A DNA stretch of 64,000 nt from the NCBI GenBank assembly GCA_027924585.1, contig BSBM01000486.1:43642501-43706500 (forward strand), given 5' to 3'. This stretch comes from Larix kaempferi (lineage: Eukaryota > Streptophyta > Pinopsida > Pinales > Pinaceae). Numbering within the stretch: the first letter of the stretch is position 1; every line of letters begins with the position of its first letter. The translations under genes were made by a program, and so were the position numbers. A model generated the notes under the pieces. That model worked only from the letters and a program-made list of their open reading frames with translations. It was not told the DNA's origin and made no database searches. Of this stretch, positions 61,051 to 64,000 are shown piece after piece.

Positions 61051-61376
61051 GATTGACCTCAATTGGATTTTCTGAGAGAGAGTTATGCCAAATGTCGCAA
61101 CGTGACCTGTTTTGGGATAATACAGGAGAGCGAACTTGTACGGCATGCCACGTGTCACTATTTGAACTTCTGCCTCTGAAAACTTTTCCTGAGATAGCTC
61201 ACCCTCTTATCTTTCCATCTTTATAGGTCTGATCTCAATTGGACTCTCTGAGAGAGATTTATGCCAAGTGTCGCAACGTGACCTGTTTATGGGATAAAAC
61301 AGGAGAGCAAACTTATACGGCGTGCCACGTGTCACTGGTTCACCTTCGGCCTCTAAAAAAGTTTCTTGAGATAGTA
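61051..61376 (-). repeat. Tandem duplication in Copia-2 leader, about 179 bp
   Basis: 'GTCGCAACGTGACCTGTTT', 'ACAGGAGAGC' and 'TGCCACGTGTCAC' occur at 61051-61197 and again at 61230-61376. A weaker third copy may follow (61405-61500). Confidence 0.85.
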
Positions 61377-61732
61377 CAATCTGTGTAATACCTGTCACTT
61401 TTTATGAAATTTCATTTGGAGCTTCCTATCCCAAGTTATGACCTTTTTGCCAAGGTCACCTGATTTTGACTGAGATCTGGAAGAGGCAGAAACCCTAACT
61501 TGTACTAATCATAACTCATAAAGTACAACAAATCCGAGGGTTCCCTTTGGTCACAAGGTACCTGGGGATGTTATCTTCGACCTGTAAAGTTTTCAGACCC
61601 TGAACCTTCGCAAAAATGGATTTATAGCGAAAGTTCCACGATGACTTGTTTTTGCTATGTAAAACCCTAACCTTCAAATTGTCGTAAGTAAAGCAAGTGT
61701 CGTAAGTGCCATACTTTGTCTTCCTTCAGGTT

Positions 61733-61745
61733 AGCTCTGATACCA
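61733..61745 (-). other. Primer-binding site of Copia-2
   Basis: Minus strand TGGTATCAGAGCT directly follows the LTR; initiator tRNA-Met type. Confidence 0.93.
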
Positions 61746-62349
61746 TGTTAAAATTTAATATGCTAAGACAAAAAATAGCAGCATTACATTCCATTTCACA
61801 ATAATAGCATATACAGGATCACTGAAGAAACAACAAGCATAGCATAAACACAAGAGACACAGATTTATCCTGGGAAACCCTCATGGGGTAGAAAACCCAG
61901 TAAAGCTTCCTCAATATAGATGACCAGCAATATACAAAGATGCAAACCAAAGACATGATCTCCTCCTCCACCATAGCAGACCTCTCCTCCACAAGTGCGC
62001 CTCTCTCAAGTGTGTGAGTGTATCAAATGAGGAATACACCTCCTCTATTTATACACTACTCTGACATATCTTTTACACAAGTACATGTAGGCTCGTATTT
62101 AACCAATGGGTTAAATACCCCACTACAACTGACTGGGATGACCCCTCTAGGGTGGTCTAATAACCCTTTGACCCACATAACACATATAGGGCCGACCTCC
62201 ACTAGGGAAGTCTAATAACCCGAGTTACCACATTCCGACGGAGGAATAAACATCTCTGGATATACAATAAGATCTTTACGGAGGAATGAAACATCTCCGG
62301 AATAATAAAGTACAATTATAATATTCTTTGAAGTTACAATATCTCAACA
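61746..62349 (-). repeat. 5' LTR (minus sense) of Copia-2
   Basis: Partner of 54456-55060, one base shorter. Minus-strand TATA box complement of CTATTTATA near 62045. Confidence 0.95.
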
Positions 62350-62354
62350 AAGTG

Positions 62355-63398
62355 GAACTGTCTGCCATTCTCCTGGGTATCATTGAGTTCATCCAAGAAC
62401 TCATTAAGAAGATACTGACACCAATTGAATTGGGTGCCTTCAGCCACTACGGCACCAAGTAGTATTGCTCCCGTAGGCACCTCCGGAGGCCTAGCTGTTC
62501 TGAGGATTTTTCCTGCGAGCAACTAGATGACAAATCTTGTCGCTCTATCTTCAATTTCTTTTGTGGGAAAACCTCTTTTCCCTTTCACCAATGCATAAGT
62601 TTTCTTCAGCTTTTTGACCGCTTCTTTTTCCTTACTCTTCCCTTGGAAGAACTGCTTGGGATCCTTGCCGCGCTTGCTTAGCCCTATAATGCGGTGGATT
62701 AAATCAATGTTGACATCAATATTTCTGTCAAACCACAGGTATCCTTGATGGAGTCGCGCCATTAGAGTGCGAACCACGACATTAACTTCTGGTGAGCGAT
62801 CAAAATGTGGCAGTCTGAGGAGGTTCAACAATCCTGATTGAACTACCGGTGTCAGCCAGCTTTCGGAAACCAAGTTAAATGTGCCCTTGGCATCTTTCTT
62901 CCAGCACATGTACTGGTCAGGCTAGAACTGTGGATACTTGGGGGCAAGGGGCTCTTCCTTCTGCACGCCTAGGAGGTCATAGTCCTCCCACTTACAGTCC
63001 GGGATCTTTCCGAGCAGGTTCTTGGCGACCTCTACATGTTTTGAAATTGGCGACAATGGGATTTCATATCTAGCATTCTTGGCCAATTTAAAGACCGGGG
63101 CATCCAACGCCCGTGGTGATATATACTCCGGTGTCAACCTCAAGGGTTCCTTCTGAAAGACCAGTGATCTTAGCGTCGTCTGGCTTGTCTTTGAAGTCTT
63201 GCTTCATGGTCCCGTTATGTCTTTCCCTTTGTCTTGCATGATTGGATTATGGCGAGGTGATCTTCTAGACGCTTGACCGAGTTCGAGTATAGTCTTCTTG
63301 GAAGAGGTTTTCATTAACTTTGCAATTCCCCCATGCTGAAAGATTCGGATTGCTTCTTGGAGTGTAAGCTCTTCTTCTCTGTCTGGTGATTTGGACAT
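62355..63398 (-). pseudogene. Unknown open frame, N-terminal part
   Basis: From ATG 63398 (MSKSPDREEE) one frame runs 1.04 kb to the Copia-2 target site. After a charged N-terminus comes a folded-looking region with LHQGYLWFDRN, DLIHRIIGLSKRGKD and TQFNWCQYLLNEFL. In-frame stops include one just before 63200, one near 62920 and TAG at 62523-62525; each is one C-to-T step from CAG, CAA or CGA. I do not recognise the family with certainty. It is reminiscent of uncharacterised plant transposon-associated proteins. The piece continues in the same frame at 54455, because Copia-2 plus one duplicated target (7899 bp) is a multiple of three. Confidence 0.6.
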
Positions 63399-64000
63399 TC
63401 ACTAGCGAGAGTAGGCAACTGTTCAGAAATATGGCTAAGGATTGCTAATACAAGAGCCAACGCATGAAAATTCTAAGGGTCTGGTAATGCCTACAAGTCC
63501 TCATGCAACGTTATTTATAGGCACAGCTGGGTCCTCCCCGTGCCTTCCAACGGCTAGATAAGCATTTAATGAGGTGTCCGTTGGCCAATTTGAGTGAATA
63601 CTTCAGTCCCTTCCGTCATCAGCATGTTCAGAACGGCTATCTTTTCGTTAAATGCTCAAGCGGTTCATTGCAACAGTCATATAACGGCTATTTTTCTCAA
63701 AAGTAGTGTAATGGCTATTTTTCTGAGTCTTGCGCCGAGCTGCATGACAATCCATCTGCGATCCTGCGCAGTTACTTCGCAGTACCAAAATTTTTCAACT
63801 GTGCGCTTTCAATTTTTTTATTTTTTATTTTCCCCGCATAGCTTCGACAGTGTTGCGCAGTGCATACATTGTCCTTCTTATCATACCTTGTTCCTCTTAC
63901 CATACATGTATAGACTCCTTTACATTTCTAGTGTCCAATTTCAACTGTAATTGACACTTAGAAATCTCTTCCTCTGCTTGTTCCAAGGTTCTATGAAGCA
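63399..64000 (-). promoter_or_regulatory. Putative promoter and 5' UTR of the unknown frame
   Basis: Minus strand has CTATAAATAA at 63511-63520, about 115 bp before the ATG at 63398. A 19-codon upstream frame (63504-63445) ends before the main ATG. Upstream, four AACGG cores lie within about 145 bp; the one at 63546-63556 (TCCAACGGCTA, + strand) matches the plant mitosis-specific activator consensus. There is no primer-binding site between the TATA box and the ATG, so an LTR structure is not supported here. TGCGCAG-type palindromes appear again at 63770-63865. Confidence 0.5.
63512..63519 (-). promoter_or_regulatory. TATA box of the unknown frame
   Basis: TATAAATA on the minus strand, placing a start of transcription at about 63485, in a good geometry for the ATG at 63398. 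Confidence 0.55.

Larger units (their letters stand above)
54451..62354 (-). mobile_element. Copia element 2, internally deleted
   Basis: LTRs 54456-55060 (605 bp) and 61746-62349 (604 bp), about 98% identical by eye, are flanked by AAGTG (54451-54455 and 62350-62354). Minus orientation is shown by the tRNA-Met site against the right LTR and the purine tract against the left. Of pol only part of reverse transcriptase and all of RNase H remain (57832-58880). Gag, protease and integrase are gone. A 2 kb hairpin array lies between RNase H and the polypurine tract, the same relative place as in Copia-1. It interrupts an unrelated open frame. Confidence 0.95.

Overview
The window reads as a retrotransposon-dense plant nuclear genome. 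No intact host gene is visible. It holds at least six LTR-retrotransposon units, several nested, plus decayed gene fragments. Plant-type Copia (Ty1) and Ty3-gypsy proteins, a methionine S-methyltransferase fragment with plant-like exon borders and a SINA-type E3 ligase fragment all point to a seed plant. Long LTRs and deep nesting would fit a large genome such as a conifer, but the species cannot be fixed from sequence alone.

Layout. 1-2073: the end of a long LTR in minus orientation. 2074-3560: a decayed element piece. 7047-16463: a complete Ty3-gypsy-type element (LTRs 7052-7815 and 15694-16458, target duplication ATGGT) that encodes gag and protease in one frame but lacks reverse transcriptase, RNase H and integrase. 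16464-18901: non-coding DNA with inverted and tandem repeats. 18902-39683: a Copia element (LTRs 18907-19511 and 39074-39678, duplication ATAAG) with nearly complete gag-pol. Its 3' untranslated repeat array is split by a 13.3 kb minus-strand element (24386-37698, duplication TTGAT) with 3.1 kb LTRs and no retroelement genes. That element in turn carries a poly(A)-tailed retrocopy containing a histone H3 start (32821-33905). This is three-level nesting.

39684-46349 is host-like or unclassified DNA with exons of a methionine S-methyltransferase pseudogene (+) and a SINA-like fragment (-). 46350-50933 is a minus-strand gag-only Copia derivative. 50934-52623 is another LTR-like block. 52637-63398 is a minus-strand open frame of unknown family (about 950 codons, C-terminal coiled coil) with its own TATA-box promoter region. 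It is split by a second Copia element (54451-62354, duplication AAGTG) that has lost most of gag-pol but carries a hairpin-forming tandem array of about 2 kb before its polypurine tract.

How it fits together. The elements fall into donors and dependents. Copia-1 is nearly autonomous. The gag-pro element, the gag-only element, the gene-less long-LTR element and Copia-2 all lack the enzymes needed to move and probably used proteins supplied in trans. Nonsense codons in the long frames are almost all explained by C-to-T change of CAG, CAA or CGA while the frame itself is kept. That is the mark expected of long-term cytosine methylation.
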